A model generated the notes under the pieces. The model was not told the DNA's origin. It was given only the letters and a program-made list of their open reading frames with translations, and made no database searches. 64,000 bases of DNA, from the NCBI RefSeq assembly GCF_016019885.1, contig NZ_JAEANY010000001.1, positions 310,001 to 374,000 on the forward strand, written 5' to 3'. Position 1 is the stretch's first letter, and each line of letters starts with the position of its first letter. The position numbers were made by a program, and so were the translations under genes. Shown here in pieces: positions 1 through 10,000 of the stretch. Origin of the DNA: Aurantiacibacter sediminis (lineage in GTDB: Bacteria > Pseudomonadota > Alphaproteobacteria > Sphingomonadales > Sphingomonadaceae).

Positions 1-1406
1 TTCAGGATGTCCCGCTGGTCGAAGTGACGGGCAGCAATTTCGCCCCGCTCACCATCGGCGATATTGAACTGGAACACGGCAGCGAATGGGTTGGCGTGTC
101 CTACCCACTGGTCGAGCGCACCGAGCTCACTGACAGCGAAGTCGTGTTCGTCGGCTACGGCATCAATGCGCCCGAGCGTGGCTGGAACGATTACGAAGGC
201 CTCGACATGGAGGGCAAGACCGCGCTCATCCTCGTGAACGATCCGGACTATATGGAAGAGGGGCTGGACGGGACCTTCGGCGGCCGCGCGATGACCTATT
301 ACGGGCGCTGGCGCTACAAATATGAAGAGGCTGCGCGGCAGGGTGCTGCCGCTGCCATCGTCATCCATGAAGACTTTGCCGCAAGCTATGGCTGGAATGT
401 GGTCGAAGGCGGCTGGACCGGCGCGCAGGCCTATGCCGACACCGGCGATGGCGGGGCAGGCAATACCGACATGAATGGCTGGATGACTCAGGACGCCGCG
501 CGCAGAGTTCTGGCCGCCGAAGGCCTCAATCTGGACGAGTTGGTCGAAGCTGCGAGCCAGCCGGGGTTCGAGGCGATCCCGCTTGGCCAAACCGCCTCCA
601 CCAGTTTCGACAATTCCATCCGCCGCTTCACGTCGCAGAACGTCATCGGCGTGCTGCCGGGCAACCAGCGGCCGACCGAATATATCCTACACACCGCGCA
701 TTGGGATCACCTCGGCATTTGCGGCGAGGAAGGCGATGAAGACATGATCTGCAACGGCGCGGTGGACAATGCGACCGGCACTGCCGCGCTCGTCGCTTTG
801 GCCGAGGCGCATGTCGCTGCCGGGCCGACGCAGCGCACGCAGGTTTTCCTTGCCGTGACGGCAGAGGAATCGGGCCTCCTCGGCTCCGAGTACTATGGCG
901 CGAACCCGGTCTATCCGCTCGATCGCACGGTGGGCGGGGTCAATATCGATGCGCTCTATGTGCTGGGCGAAGCGAGCGATGTGACGGTGATCGGAGGCGG
1001 CAAGAGCGAGCTGGATGCCTACCTTGCCGATGCTCTCGAAGCGCAAGGCCGAAGCCAGACCGCTGACGCCGCACCGCAGGCAGGACGCTACTACCGTTCG
1101 GACCACTTCAGCCTCGCCAAGCGCGGCGTTCCGATGTTCTATGTGAAAAGCGGCCAGACACTGTCCGAAGGCGGCGCAGAGGCTGGCGAAGCGGCTTATC
1201 AGGATTACAACACTAATCACTATCACGCCGCGAGCGATGAATATTCCGAAGATTGGGACTGGGCCGGCGTGATGCAGGATTTGGAGCTGTATTTCATGCT
1301 CGCCCGCGCGCTGGGTGACACCGGCGAATGGCCGAACTGGAACGAGGGCGATGAATTCCGCGCCACCCGCGATGAAAGCTGCGCGCTGCGCGACGATGGC
1401 TGCTGA
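1..1406 (+). CDS. M28 family zinc metallopeptidase, 5' end outside window
   Basis: The reading frame is open to the first base of the window, so the N-terminus, including any signal peptide, is missing; the GTG at 24 is internal. The visible part fits an M28 aminopeptidase with an inserted PA domain (roughly nt 100-500) and a C-terminal catalytic domain. The metal-ligand motifs of the family are in order: AHWDHLG near 696, AVDNATG near 760, AEESGLLGS near 863, NID near 943 and NHYHAASDEY near 1216. Such proteins are usually exported and release N-terminal amino acids from peptides. The stop is followed at once by the agmatine deiminase gene, so the two are probably cotranscribed. Confidence 0.88.
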   Translation, partial: QDVPLVEVTGSNFAPLTIGDIELEHGSEWVGVSYPLVERTELTDSEVVFVGYGINAPERGWNDYEGLDMEGKTALILVNDPDYMEEGLDGTFGGRAMTYYGRWRYKYEEAARQGAAAAIVIHEDFAASYGWNVVEGGWTGAQAYADTGDGGAGNTDMNGWMTQDAARRVLAAEGLNLDELVEAASQPGFEAIPLGQTASTSFDNSIRRFTSQNVIGVLPGNQRPTEYILHTAHWDHLGICGEEGDEDMICNGAVDNATGTAALVALAEAHVAAGPTQRTQVFLAVTAEESGLLGSEYYGANPVYPLDRTVGGVNIDALYVLGEASDVTVIGGGKSELDAYLADALEAQGRSQTADAAPQAGRYYRSDHFSLAKRGVPMFYVKSGQTLSEGGAEAGEAAYQDYNTNHYHAASDEYSEDWDWAGVMQDLELYFMLARALGDTGEWPNWNEGDEFRATRDESCALRDDGC

Positions 1407-1410
1407 TCCG

Positions 1411-2394
1411 ATGACAGCGCGCATGCCCGCCGAATGGGCGCAGCAGGACTGGATCTGGATTGGCTTTCCCGCTCATGCCGATTTGTGGGAAGAAGATCTC
1501 GCGCCCGCGCAGGAGCAGATGGCAGCCTTCGCCAATGCGGTGTCCGAAGCCGGGCAGGATGTGCGGCTGGTGGTGCGCGACGATGCAGCGGCAGAGGCCG
1601 CGCGCAAGCTCGTCTCCGCCAAGGTCGCGATCGAGCGGCATCCCTATGGCGACATCTGGATACGCGACACCGGCCCGCTGATCCTGCCCGATGGCAGTGG
1701 CGCTCGCCGCGCGCAGGGCTTCGGGTTCAACGGATGGGGCGGCAAATACCTCCTGCCGGGCGATCAGGAGACCGGACCTTCGCTCGCCGAGGCGGGGAGC
1801 TTTCCATATTCGCGAGCGGGCTGGATCCTCGAAGGCGGGGCGGTGGAGACCGATGGCACCGGGCTGGTCGTGACCACTGAGCAATGCCTGCTCAATCCCA
1901 ACCGCAATCCTGATCTTACACGCGAACAGATCTGGGCGAACCTCCAACGCGATCTCGGTTTCGATCGGATCTTGTGGCTGGGCGATGGGCTGCTGGGCGA
2001 CCATACCGATGGCCATGTCGACAATCTTGCGCGCATGGTCGGCGAAGACGTGATCGCTATTCCCAGCGCGACCGAGCGAGACGATCCCAATGCCGAGGTC
2101 TACACCGATGCGCGGCTGCGGGCGCGGGAATTCGGTCTGGAGGTGCGCGATATCCCTTCCCCCGGTCGCATGGGAGAAGGCGAGGATGTGGAGCCTGCCA
2201 GCTATATGAATTTCGCCGTGACCAATGGCGTGGTCGTGGTGCCGACTTATTGCTCGCCGCTCGATGCCGATGCGGTCGCGGCGATAGGCGCCCTCTTCCC
2301 CGACCGCGATGTCGTTGGCCTGCGCGCCGACGCTGTGCTGACCGGCGGTGGAAGCTTTCACTGTGCCAGCCAACATGTGCCGGCGGCCGGCTAA
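1411..2394 (+). CDS. aguA: agmatine deiminase / peptidyl-arginine deiminase family protein
   Basis: A 327-residue protein of the guanidino-group-modifying superfamily. AguA converts agmatine to N-carbamoylputrescine and ammonia in putrescine synthesis. Visible signatures are WIRDTGP (about 83-89), EGGAVE (about 141), the catalytic HTDGHVD (about 198-204) and the C-terminal nucleophile in GGGSFHC (Cys about 318). The frame stays open further upstream, but family members begin near the MPAEW block. ATG 1411, 4 nt after the M28 stop, is therefore preferred over ATG 1396, which overlaps that stop. The length is a little short but acceptable. The substrate could be another arginine derivative. Confidence 0.88.
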   Translation: MTARMPAEWAQQDWIWIGFPAHADLWEEDLAPAQEQMAAFANAVSEAGQDVRLVVRDDAAAEAARKLVSAKVAIERHPYGDIWIRDTGPLILPDGSGARRAQGFGFNGWGGKYLLPGDQETGPSLAEAGSFPYSRAGWILEGGAVETDGTGLVVTTEQCLLNPNRNPDLTREQIWANLQRDLGFDRILWLGDGLLGDHTDGHVDNLARMVGEDVIAIPSATERDDPNAEVYTDARLRAREFGLEVRDIPSPGRMGEGEDVEPASYMNFAVTNGVVVVPTYCSPLDADAVAAIGALFPDRDVVGLRADAVLTGGGSFHCASQHVPAAG

Positions 2395-2403
2395 GAGGAC
2401 ATC

Positions 2404-2418
2404 TTAACTTTTCGTTAG
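2404..2418 (+). promoter_or_regulatory. CtrA-like binding site (TTAA-N7-TTAG)
   Basis: TTAA at 2404-2407 and TTAG at 2415-2418 are separated by exactly seven bases, matching the alphaproteobacterial CtrA consensus TTAA-N7-TTAA with one mismatch. The site lies 10 bp after the agmatine deiminase stop and 24 bp before a small ORF, in a promoter position for that ORF. Binding is an inference from the consensus. Confidence 0.4.
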
Positions 2419-2441
2419 GAATTTGGGCGGACAATGGCCGT

Positions 2442-2564
2442 ATGGCCAGAACAATCGCCTTCACTCGCACCCGATTCGCTTCCGCGCAGGAATATGCGCG
2501 CCTTGCGATCGTGAGCTTCTGCGGTGTCGCGCTGATCGCCGCCGGCCAGTTCCTGCCGCTCTAA
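2442..2564 (+). CDS. small membrane peptide, 40 residues, unknown function
   Basis: An ATG-initiated 40-residue frame with a basic N-terminal half (several Arg, an ARTIAFTRTRF start) and one hydrophobic stretch at about 22-38 (VSFCGVALIAAGQ) that could cross the membrane. It ends head-on with the permease gene on the other strand, overlapping by four bases. A TTAGGA stretch about 20 bp upstream overlaps the CtrA-like site. No family is recognised. The short length limits confidence, but the composition and the promoter-like site argue for a real small gene. Confidence 0.45.
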   Translation: MARTIAFTRTRFASAQEYARLAIVSFCGVALIAAGQFLPL

Positions 2565-3298
2565 GCCAGCAGCTTCCACACAGCTCCCAATGCAGCCCCG
2601 CCCAGAACCAGTGCTGTGGTGACTTGCCATTGTGTCTTGCTGACTCTGCCGAACGCGCGGTGGCCGAACCAGTCTCCAAAGAGCACGGCGGGGAATAACA
2701 GCGCGGCAAGCTCCATCTCATCCCAGCCGCCGATGTCCTGCCAGACGAAGAACAGCGCAGAGAGCGGTGTCACCACCAGAAAGATCGCCATCATGCTCGC
2801 GCGCGCCACGCGCGGCTCCAGCCGCCCGCGCAGATAGAAGGGCGCCATGCCGGGTCCGGGCATGCCTGCGAAACCACCGAAGAAGCCAGTGAAGAACCCT
2901 GACAGGCCCATCGCCGGATAGCGGGGCAAGGCGATCTTGCCGAGTGGCACTACAACCAGCACGAATGCGCCAAGCGAGACCATGGCAATCAGCACCCGCG
3001 CCCAAGCCGGATCGAGAGAGACGAGCGCCCACAGCCCAAGTGGCATGCACGCCAGTGCGATAACGGTGATGGGAATGGCGGACCGGTCCGCCTCTCGGTG
3101 GATGCGCCCGATATCGGTTAGGCCAATCAGGAATAGCGAAATGATGCCGACCAGAACCGCGGCGCTGGGCTCTATGGCGAGTTGCAGCACCGGCACCAGC
3201 ACCACCGACAGGCCAAACCCCGCCAGCCCGCGCACGAAACCAGCCGCAATCGCAGCCACGATCGCCACCGCTATCGCCTCTGGAGAAAATCCGAACAA
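2561..3298 (-). CDS. TauE/SafE (TSUP) family permease, copy 2
   Basis: A 245-residue polytopic membrane protein of the TSUP family, whose members export sulfite, sulfonates or related anions. The family repeat signature is visible as VRGLAGFGLSVVLVPVL at about 23-39, and a GFFTGFFGGFAGMPGPG motif marks the second half. The start is read as TTG 3298 because no ATG or GTG lies between it and the upstream stop at 3312; a CAGGG stretch sits about 7 nt ahead. It is the distal member of a thrS / TSUP / TSUP run. The substrate cannot be read from sequence. Confidence 0.85.
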   Translation of the reverse strand: MFGFSPEAIAVAIVAAIAAGFVRGLAGFGLSVVLVPVLQLAIEPSAAVLVGIISLFLIGLTDIGRIHREADRSAIPITVIALACMPLGLWALVSLDPAWARVLIAMVSLGAFVLVVVPLGKIALPRYPAMGLSGFFTGFFGGFAGMPGPGMAPFYLRGRLEPRVARASMMAIFLVVTPLSALFFVWQDIGGWDEMELAALLFPAVLFGDWFGHRAFGRVSKTQWQVTTALVLGGAALGAVWKLLA

Positions 3299-3311
3299 AT
3301 GCGCGCCCTGT

Positions 3312-4055
3312 CTAAAGTTTCAGCAGCGCTGCCACAGCGGCTCCGCCCAGCACAATACCGACAAAGGCGCGCCATACGGGATCACTCACGCGGCCGAACA
3401 CCAGCGAGCCGATCCAATTGCCGAGCGCCATGACCGGGAAGAGCACCAGACCGAAAGCGACCAGATGCCATTCGAGCAGTCCCGTTACCGCGCCCGATGC
3501 CAGGCTGGCCAGCGCGGATACGCCGAACACGCCGATCATGGACGCCTTTGCCATGACCCGCGGCAGGTCCTGCCGAACGTAATAAGGCACCACCGATATG
3601 CCTGGCATGGCGGCAAATCCGGTCATCAACCCTGCGATAAGGCCGGTCGCGCCTGTGAGCGCAGGGCCGGGTTTCAGCGCCTTTCCGCGGCGCGGCAGGA
3701 CGACGATCAAAAACGCGGCAAGCGCTGCCAGCGCGATAAGGACGCGCGCGATACCGGGCGGGGTCGCCGCAAGAAGGAGAAGTCCCGGCGCAGTGGTGAG
3801 CACTAAAGTCGCCATGATCCAATAGGCCGATTTATCCGCCTCGCGCAGCACATAGCGTATCTCGCTCAGCGCCAGCATGAAGGCGAGGATATTGATCAAA
3901 AGGATGGCTTCGATCGGGGCCAGCGCCAGCGCGAGGATCGGCGCGAGCAGGAACCCAAAGCCGAACCCTGTCAGCCCTCTGACGAACGCTGCGCCGAGCG
4001 TAGCGAGACCCGCCGCGACGATTTGCTGCGTCGAGAAGTCGGCGGCGAGCTCCAA
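3312..4055 (-). CDS. TauE/SafE (TSUP) family permease, copy 1
   Basis: A 247-residue membrane protein related to the following gene. It shares the VRGLTGFGFGFLLAPIL block (about 23-39) and the GLMTGFAAMPGISVVPYY block in the second half, so the two look like a tandem duplication or the halves of a heteromer. The start appears to be TTG 4055, 4 nt after the thrS stop, which suggests translational coupling to thrS. About eight membrane segments are expected for the family. The transported anion is unknown. Confidence 0.85.
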   Translation of the reverse strand: MELAADFSTQQIVAAGLATLGAAFVRGLTGFGFGFLLAPILALALAPIEAILLINILAFMLALSEIRYVLREADKSAYWIMATLVLTTAPGLLLLAATPPGIARVLIALAALAAFLIVVLPRRGKALKPGPALTGATGLIAGLMTGFAAMPGISVVPYYVRQDLPRVMAKASMIGVFGVSALASLASGAVTGLLEWHLVAFGLVLFPVMALGNWIGSLVFGRVSDPVWRAFVGIVLGGAAVAALLKL

Positions 4056-4059
4056 ACGG

Positions 4060-6072
4060 TCAGGCTTTCAGATCGGGCGGGGTTGCGGCGTTTTTCAGCA
4101 TGGAAATGGCTTCATCGAGGCTCATCACCCGCTGTTCTTTCTCGCCCAGCGTGCGGACGGCTACGGTGCCTTCCTCCGCCTCGCGCTTGCCGACGACGAG
4201 CAGATGCGGGACCTTGGCGAGCGAATGTTCGCGCACCTTGAAGTTGATCTTCTCGTTGCGCAGATCACTTTCGACTCGGATGCCCGCAGCTTCCAGCTTG
4301 GCGACAGCGTCCTTCGCGTAATCGTCCGCATCGGAAACGATAGTCGCGACCACTGCCTGCACTGGCGCGAGCCATACCGGCAGGCGACCGGCAAAGTGTT
4401 CGATCAGAATGCCGATGAACCGCTCGTATGAGCCGAAGATCGCGCGGTGCAGCATGACAGGGCGATGCTTGTCGCCATCCTCGCCCACATAGGTCGCATC
4501 GAGGCGATCGGGCAGCACGCGGTCGCCCTGGATGGTGCCGACCTGCCAGGTGCGGCCGATGGCATCGGTGAGGTGCCACTCGAGCTTGGGCGCATAGAAC
4601 GCACCTTCGCCCGGCAGTTCTTCCCAGCCATATTCGTCATTATCCATGCCCGCTTCGGCCACGGCATCGCGCAGTTCCTGCTCAGCCTTGTCCCAATCGG
4701 CATCGCTGCCGAAACGCTTTTCCGGGCGCAGCGCCAGTTTCACGTCATAGGTGAAGCCGAAATCGCTGTAGACTTCATCCGCCAGCTTGCAGAAGGCGCG
4801 GACTTCCTCGACCACTTGTGCCTCGGTGCAGAAGATATGCGCATCGTCCTGCGTGAACTGGCGCACGCGCATCAATCCGTGCAGCGCGCCGTGCGGTTCA
4901 TTGCGGTGGCAGCAGCCCATTTCGCCAAGCCGGATCGGCAGATCGCGATAGGAGGTGATGCCCTGCTTGAAGACGAGAACGTGCGCAGGGCAGTTCATCG
5001 GCTTCATCGCCAGCCAATCAGCATCCTTTGCGACGGTGGGAGAGCTTTCGCCGCTTTCCTCGTCCACTTCGGGCACGATATCGGGAACTGCAAACATGTT
5101 TTCGGCATATTTGCCCCAGTGGCCGGACTGGGTCCACTGCTTCACGTCCATCAGCTGCGGCGTCTTAATCTCGCGATAGCCCGCGCCATCCATCTTGCGC
5201 CGCATATAAGCCTCAAGCTCACGCCAGATGCGATAACCCTTGTGGTGCCAAAAGACCGATCCGTGCGCCTCTTCCTGCAGATGGAAAAGGTCCATCTCGC
5301 GGCCCAGCTTGCGATGGTCGCGCTTGGCGGCCTCTTCAAGCCGGTGGAGATGCGCGTTCAGCTGCTTCTTGTTGAGCCAGCCGGTGCCGTAGATGCGCGT
5401 GAGCTGCGCATTGTTCTGATCGCCGCGCCAGTAAGCGCCCGCGACGCGCATCAGCTTGAAGGCCTGCGGATCGAGCTTGCCGGTGCTGGCGAGGTGCGGG
5501 CCGCGGCACATGTCGAGCCAATCATCGCCCGACCAATAGACCGTCAGCTCTTCGTCCTCGGGCAATTCCTTCGCCCATTCGGCCTTGAAGGTTTCGCCCT
5601 CGGCTTCCCATTTGTCGATCAGCTGCTGGCGGCTCCAGACTTCGCGCTTCAGCGGCTTGTCGGCCTTGATGATCTCCCGCATCTTTTCTTCGATCGCGGG
5701 CAGATCTTCCGACGAGAACGGATCGCGCGTATCGGGCGCTTTCACATCGTAGTAAAAGCCATCGTCGGTCGCCGGGCCGAAAGTGATCTGCGTGCCGGGG
5801 AAAAGCTCCTGCACCGCTTCGGCAAGGATATGGGCGTAATCGTGCCGCGCGAGCTCGAGCGCTTCTTCCTCGTCCTTCGAGGTGATCAGCGCCAGCTCGC
5901 TATCGCAATCGAATGGGCGATTGATATCGCGCACTTCGCCATTGACGCGCGCTGCCAGCGCCGCCTTGGCGAGACCCGGTCCGATAGCGGCTGCGACATC
6001 GGCAGGTGTCGCGCCCGGCTCCATCTCGCGAACGGATCCATCGGGGAGGCTGATCTTGAGTAAATCGGTCAT
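4060..6072 (-). CDS. thrS: threonine--tRNA ligase
   Basis: A 670-residue cytoplasmic class II aminoacyl-tRNA synthetase that charges tRNA-Thr. Domain order is standard: N-terminal TGS domain (about 1-60), editing domain with the zinc-type HDYAH motif (about 79-83), a catalytic core with the MNCPAHVLVFK segment carrying the zinc-binding Cys, and a C-terminal anticodon-binding domain ending near a VGKREAEEGTV motif. ATG 6072 is chosen because the TGS domain begins directly after it; the frame stays open 12 codons further upstream. It is divergent from the alpha/beta hydrolase gene and heads the run with the two TSUP permeases. Confidence 0.98.
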   Translation of the reverse strand: MTDLLKISLPDGSVREMEPGATPADVAAAIGPGLAKAALAARVNGEVRDINRPFDCDSELALITSKDEEEALELARHDYAHILAEAVQELFPGTQITFGPATDDGFYYDVKAPDTRDPFSSEDLPAIEEKMREIIKADKPLKREVWSRQQLIDKWEAEGETFKAEWAKELPEDEELTVYWSGDDWLDMCRGPHLASTGKLDPQAFKLMRVAGAYWRGDQNNAQLTRIYGTGWLNKKQLNAHLHRLEEAAKRDHRKLGREMDLFHLQEEAHGSVFWHHKGYRIWRELEAYMRRKMDGAGYREIKTPQLMDVKQWTQSGHWGKYAENMFAVPDIVPEVDEESGESSPTVAKDADWLAMKPMNCPAHVLVFKQGITSYRDLPIRLGEMGCCHRNEPHGALHGLMRVRQFTQDDAHIFCTEAQVVEEVRAFCKLADEVYSDFGFTYDVKLALRPEKRFGSDADWDKAEQELRDAVAEAGMDNDEYGWEELPGEGAFYAPKLEWHLTDAIGRTWQVGTIQGDRVLPDRLDATYVGEDGDKHRPVMLHRAIFGSYERFIGILIEHFAGRLPVWLAPVQAVVATIVSDADDYAKDAVAKLEAAGIRVESDLRNEKINFKVREHSLAKVPHLLVVGKREAEEGTVAVRTLGEKEQRVMSLDEAISMLKNAATPPDLKA

Positions 6073-6157
6073 GCGACGCCACCTAGTGCGTATCCGCCCT
6101 GTCGCCAAGTGGCATCATGCCTTGAAGTCGGCGGTATGTGGCCCCTACACATCGCGC

Positions 6158-6898
6158 ATGACAGACACGCAAACCATGCCATCAGCTGAAGGCATCACGC
6201 TCGCTTTCCGTCACACGCCCGGCAGCGGCCCTGCTGTGGTTTTCCTGCCCGGCTATATGTCGGACATGGCGGGCAGCAAGGCGACTGCGATTTTCGAGCA
6301 TTGCCGGGCGCAGGGGCGCGAATGCCTGCTGCTCGATTATTCTGGCTGCGGGGAAAGCGACGGCGATTTTGCCGATGGTACGCTTGGCATCTGGCGCGAC
6401 GAAGTTTTGCTGCTGATCGCCAACCAGATTGATAGTGAGCAAGTGATCATTGTCGGCTCCTCCATGGGCGGCTGGCTTATGCTGCTTGTCGCGCTGGAGC
6501 TGGGAAACAGGCTCGCCGGCCTTGTCGGTATCGCCTCGGCGCCCGACTTCTCAGAATGGGGCTTTGACGAGGCGCAAAAGGTGCAGCTGCGCGCAGGTGA
6601 GACCATATTTGAAGACAGCGATTACGACTACGACCCGATGCCAACGCATGGCAAGTTCTGGCACGATGCGGAGAAGCGCAAATTGCTGGATGGGCCCATC
6701 CCCGTCACTTGCCCTGTCCGGTTGCTCCACGGGCAAGAAGACAAGGACGTGCCGCCGGAGATTTCGCTGCGCCTTGCTACGGCTATCGCCAGTGAAGATG
6801 TGCAGGTCACGTTAGTCAAAGGCGGCGATCACCGGCTCTCTCGGGAAAGCGATGTCGCCCTGCTCCTGCGCACAGTGGATGGGACACGCTCAATTTAG
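6158..6898 (+). CDS. alpha/beta hydrolase
   Basis: A 246-residue soluble alpha/beta-fold hydrolase without a signal peptide. The nucleophile elbow is GSSMG at about 100-104 with Ser102. The acid is likely Asp in HGQEDKDVP and the catalytic His is in KGGDHRLS near the C-terminus. The oxyanion region FLPGYMSDM (about 29-37) resembles carboxyl-ester hydrolases of the palmitoyl-thioesterase-like group. ATG 6158 gives the normal family length; the 85 bp between it and the thrS start must hold both divergent promoters. The substrate is unknown. Confidence 0.85.
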   Translation: MTDTQTMPSAEGITLAFRHTPGSGPAVVFLPGYMSDMAGSKATAIFEHCRAQGRECLLLDYSGCGESDGDFADGTLGIWRDEVLLLIANQIDSEQVIIVGSSMGGWLMLLVALELGNRLAGLVGIASAPDFSEWGFDEAQKVQLRAGETIFEDSDYDYDPMPTHGKFWHDAEKRKLLDGPIPVTCPVRLLHGQEDKDVPPEISLRLATAIASEDVQVTLVKGGDHRLSRESDVALLLRTVDGTRSI

Positions 6899-7033
6899 TT
6901 TCGATTGAAACATTTTTGATGCAAGCCGTTTCGCGCTGCGTTAGAGGCTTGCGCGATGTTGCGCTAGGAAGGGCAACGATAAGACGAGTCGAAGCGCCGG
7001 CCAACTCGGATCGGCGAAGGAGAACCGGACGCC

Positions 7034-10000
7034 ATGGCCACCACGAAGCGCAAGAGTGACGCTTTTTCCGACCTTTCCAAGCAGGAGCGTGGCTTCGCCA
7101 AGACGCTGAAGGATCGCATCAGCGGCTCCATCCTGCCGGGCGAAACTTCGCTTGAAGGGGACAAGCTTGATCACGCAGCGGCCTTCATAGTCGAGGCCGC
7201 GCGTCACCGCGAAGACGGCAAGCCGTCGATCCTCACGCGCTCTGCCACCAATGGCCACCGCATCATGCGTATCGCGGTAATCAACAAGGACATGCCTTTC
7301 CTGGTCGACTCCATCGCGGCAACGATGGCTGCGCGTGGCCTTTCGATCGACCGGCTGGTCCATCCCATCCTTCCCGTGCGCCGCAATGATGGCGCGCTTG
7401 CCGATGTGCCCGAAGGCGATGGCACGGGCGAGAAGAAAGAAAGCTGGGTCTATGTCGAAACCCCGCGCGTCGATGCGAAAGATCGCCGCGCGCTGGAAAA
7501 GGATCTGGAGACCGCCATCCTCGATGTGCGCGCGACCGTGGCCGACTGGCCCAAAATGCGCGAGCTCATGACGGACGATGCCGATCGCATGTCAGATGCC
7601 GAGGGCGCGGCTCTGCTGCGCTGGCTTGCGGGGGGGATGCTGACCCAGTTGGGCCATGTCACCCGCACGCGCGACGGAAAACAGTCCGACATGCTCGGCA
7701 TATGCCGCCGCTCCACGCCGGATTTGCTGGCCGATGCCGCCTATAAAAAGGCTTTTGCGTGGTTCGATGGTAAGGATGGCAAACCCGGCAAGGCGCCATT
7801 GATCATCAAGGCCAATCGCATCAGCAATGTGCATCGCCGTGTGCCGCTGGACCTCTTCATTGTCCCGCTGATTGAAGATGGCCGGGTGGCTGCCCTTTCC
7901 GTGCATGCCGGCATCTGGACGAGTGCTGCGTTGGTCGCACCGCCCGCGACCGTTCCTGTGCTGCGCCAGCAGCTGAAAGCGATCATGGAGCGGCTCGATT
8001 TCGAGACCGACAGCCATGATTACAAGGCTCTCGTGCACGCGCTCACCGCGCTGCCGCACGATCTGATTATCAGTTTCTCCGATGACGACATTACGCGCGT
8101 CTCGACCGCGATGATGGGCCTCGCAGAGCGCCCGCGCCCACGCTCCACTTTGGTGACTGCGCCTCTCGGTCGGCATATTTTCGGCTTCGTATGGCTGCCG
8201 CGAGACATGCTCTCCACCACCGTGCGTCTGCAGGTGCAGGATTTGCTGGAGAAGGGCACCGGCGCAACAACTCTCGACTGGAGCCTGATGGTCGAAGGCG
8301 GCGCGCTGGCGCTGCTGCGCTATGTGATGGATTATCGCGGGGAACGCGATGAGCTGGACACCGCCGCGATCGACCGTTCGCTGCAGGACATGCTGCGTGG
8401 CTGGTCTGATGCGGTGGAGGATGCGCTGGCGGAGGGCGAGGAAGCCAGCCGCGCACCAGCGCTTGCGGCGCGCTATGCTGGCAGTTTCCCGGCCTTTTAC
8501 CGCACTGAATATGGCGCCGCAGAGGCTGCGCGCGACATCTCTCGCCTGCGCCAGCTGGCCGCCCATGTGGAGGAAACCGGCCTAGAGCGTGATGCGCGTC
8601 TCTACCGCGCCCAGCAGGATGAGGACGACCGTCTGCGGCTGAAAGTCTATCAGCATTCAGGCTCGCTTCCGCTTTCCGATGCCGTTCCGGCGCTCGAAAA
8701 TTTCGGTTTCCGTGTGCTGTCAGAAATACCTACCGACCTAGGCGGCGAAGATAGCGGCACCATCCACGATTTCATTCTCGGCCTGCCGGCTGGCATGTCG
8801 ACCGATGCGCTGCTCGAACGTGCCGAGACAATCGAGGCGGCGATTACCAGCGTCCTCAACGGCAAGGCGGAAGATGATGTTTTCAATCGCCTCGTCATCT
8901 CCAGCGGTCTTGACGCTCAGGAAGCAGACTGGTTGCGCGCTTTCTATCGCTATCTGCGCCAATCCAATATCGCTTTCACCATCTACACGGTGGTCGACGC
9001 GCTGGCGGGTGCGAGCAAGGTCACCCGCGGGCTGATTGACCTCTTCCGCACGCTGCATGATCCCGCTTTCGATGGCGACCGCGAGCAAGTTGCTGGCGAC
9101 ATCCACGCCGATATCCGGTCCAATCTCGCTGCCGTGCAGGCCATCAACGACGATCGCCTGCTGCGCCGTTATTGGTCTACGATCAAGGCAATCCTGCGGA
9201 CCAACGCCTTCGCCCCGGCGGCTGAAGAAGCGCTGGCATTCAAGCTCGACAGCTCGCTCGTCCCCGGCCTGCCAAAGCCCGTGCCGTGGCGTGAAATTTT
9301 CGTCTATTCGCGGCGCGTCGAGGGCGTGCACCTGCGCGCCGGGCCTGTCGCCCGCGGCGGTCTGCGCTGGTCTGACCGGCGCGATGACTTCCGCACCGAA
9401 ATCCTTGGCCTGATGAAAGCGCAGAAGGTGAAGAACGCCGTAATCGTGCCGACCGGCGCGAAAGGCGGCTTCTATCCCAAGCAACTACCCAGCCCGGCTG
9501 TTGATCGCGACGCTTGGTTTGCGGAAGGCAAGGAAAGCTACAAGCTGTTCATCCGCACGCTGCTCTCGATCACCGACAATTATGCGGGCGACAAGGTCGT
9601 TCACCCGCAGGACGTAGTGATCCATGATGGCGAAGACCCCTATTTCGTGGTTGCGGCGGATAAGGGCACGGCGACATTCTCCGACACGGCCAATGCCATC
9701 GCGATGGAGCGCGATTTCTGGCTGGGCGATGCCTTCGCCAGCGGCGGCTCCAATGGCTATGACCACAAGGCGATGGGCATCACCGCAAAAGGGGCGTGGG
9801 TCTGCGTACAGCGGCATTTCCTCGAAATGGGTGTCGACGTACAGAAAGACCCGGTCCGCGTGGCAGGCTGCGGCGATATGTCGGGCGATGTCTTCGGAAA
9901 TGGCATGCTGCTTTCGAAGTCGATCAAACTTGTCGCCGCATTCGATCACCGTCATATCTTCATCGATCCCGATCCCGATCCGGCAGCAAGCTGGAAAGAG

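Noticed and set aside
1294-2376. 360-codon minus-strand frame opposite agmatine deiminase
   Set aside because: The sense frame carries all catalytic motifs of the deiminase; the antisense product has none.
4447-6063. 538-codon open frame on the plus strand opposite thrS
   Set aside because: It is a shadow of the G+C-rich thrS codons. It has no family similarity, while thrS on the other strand matches over its full length.
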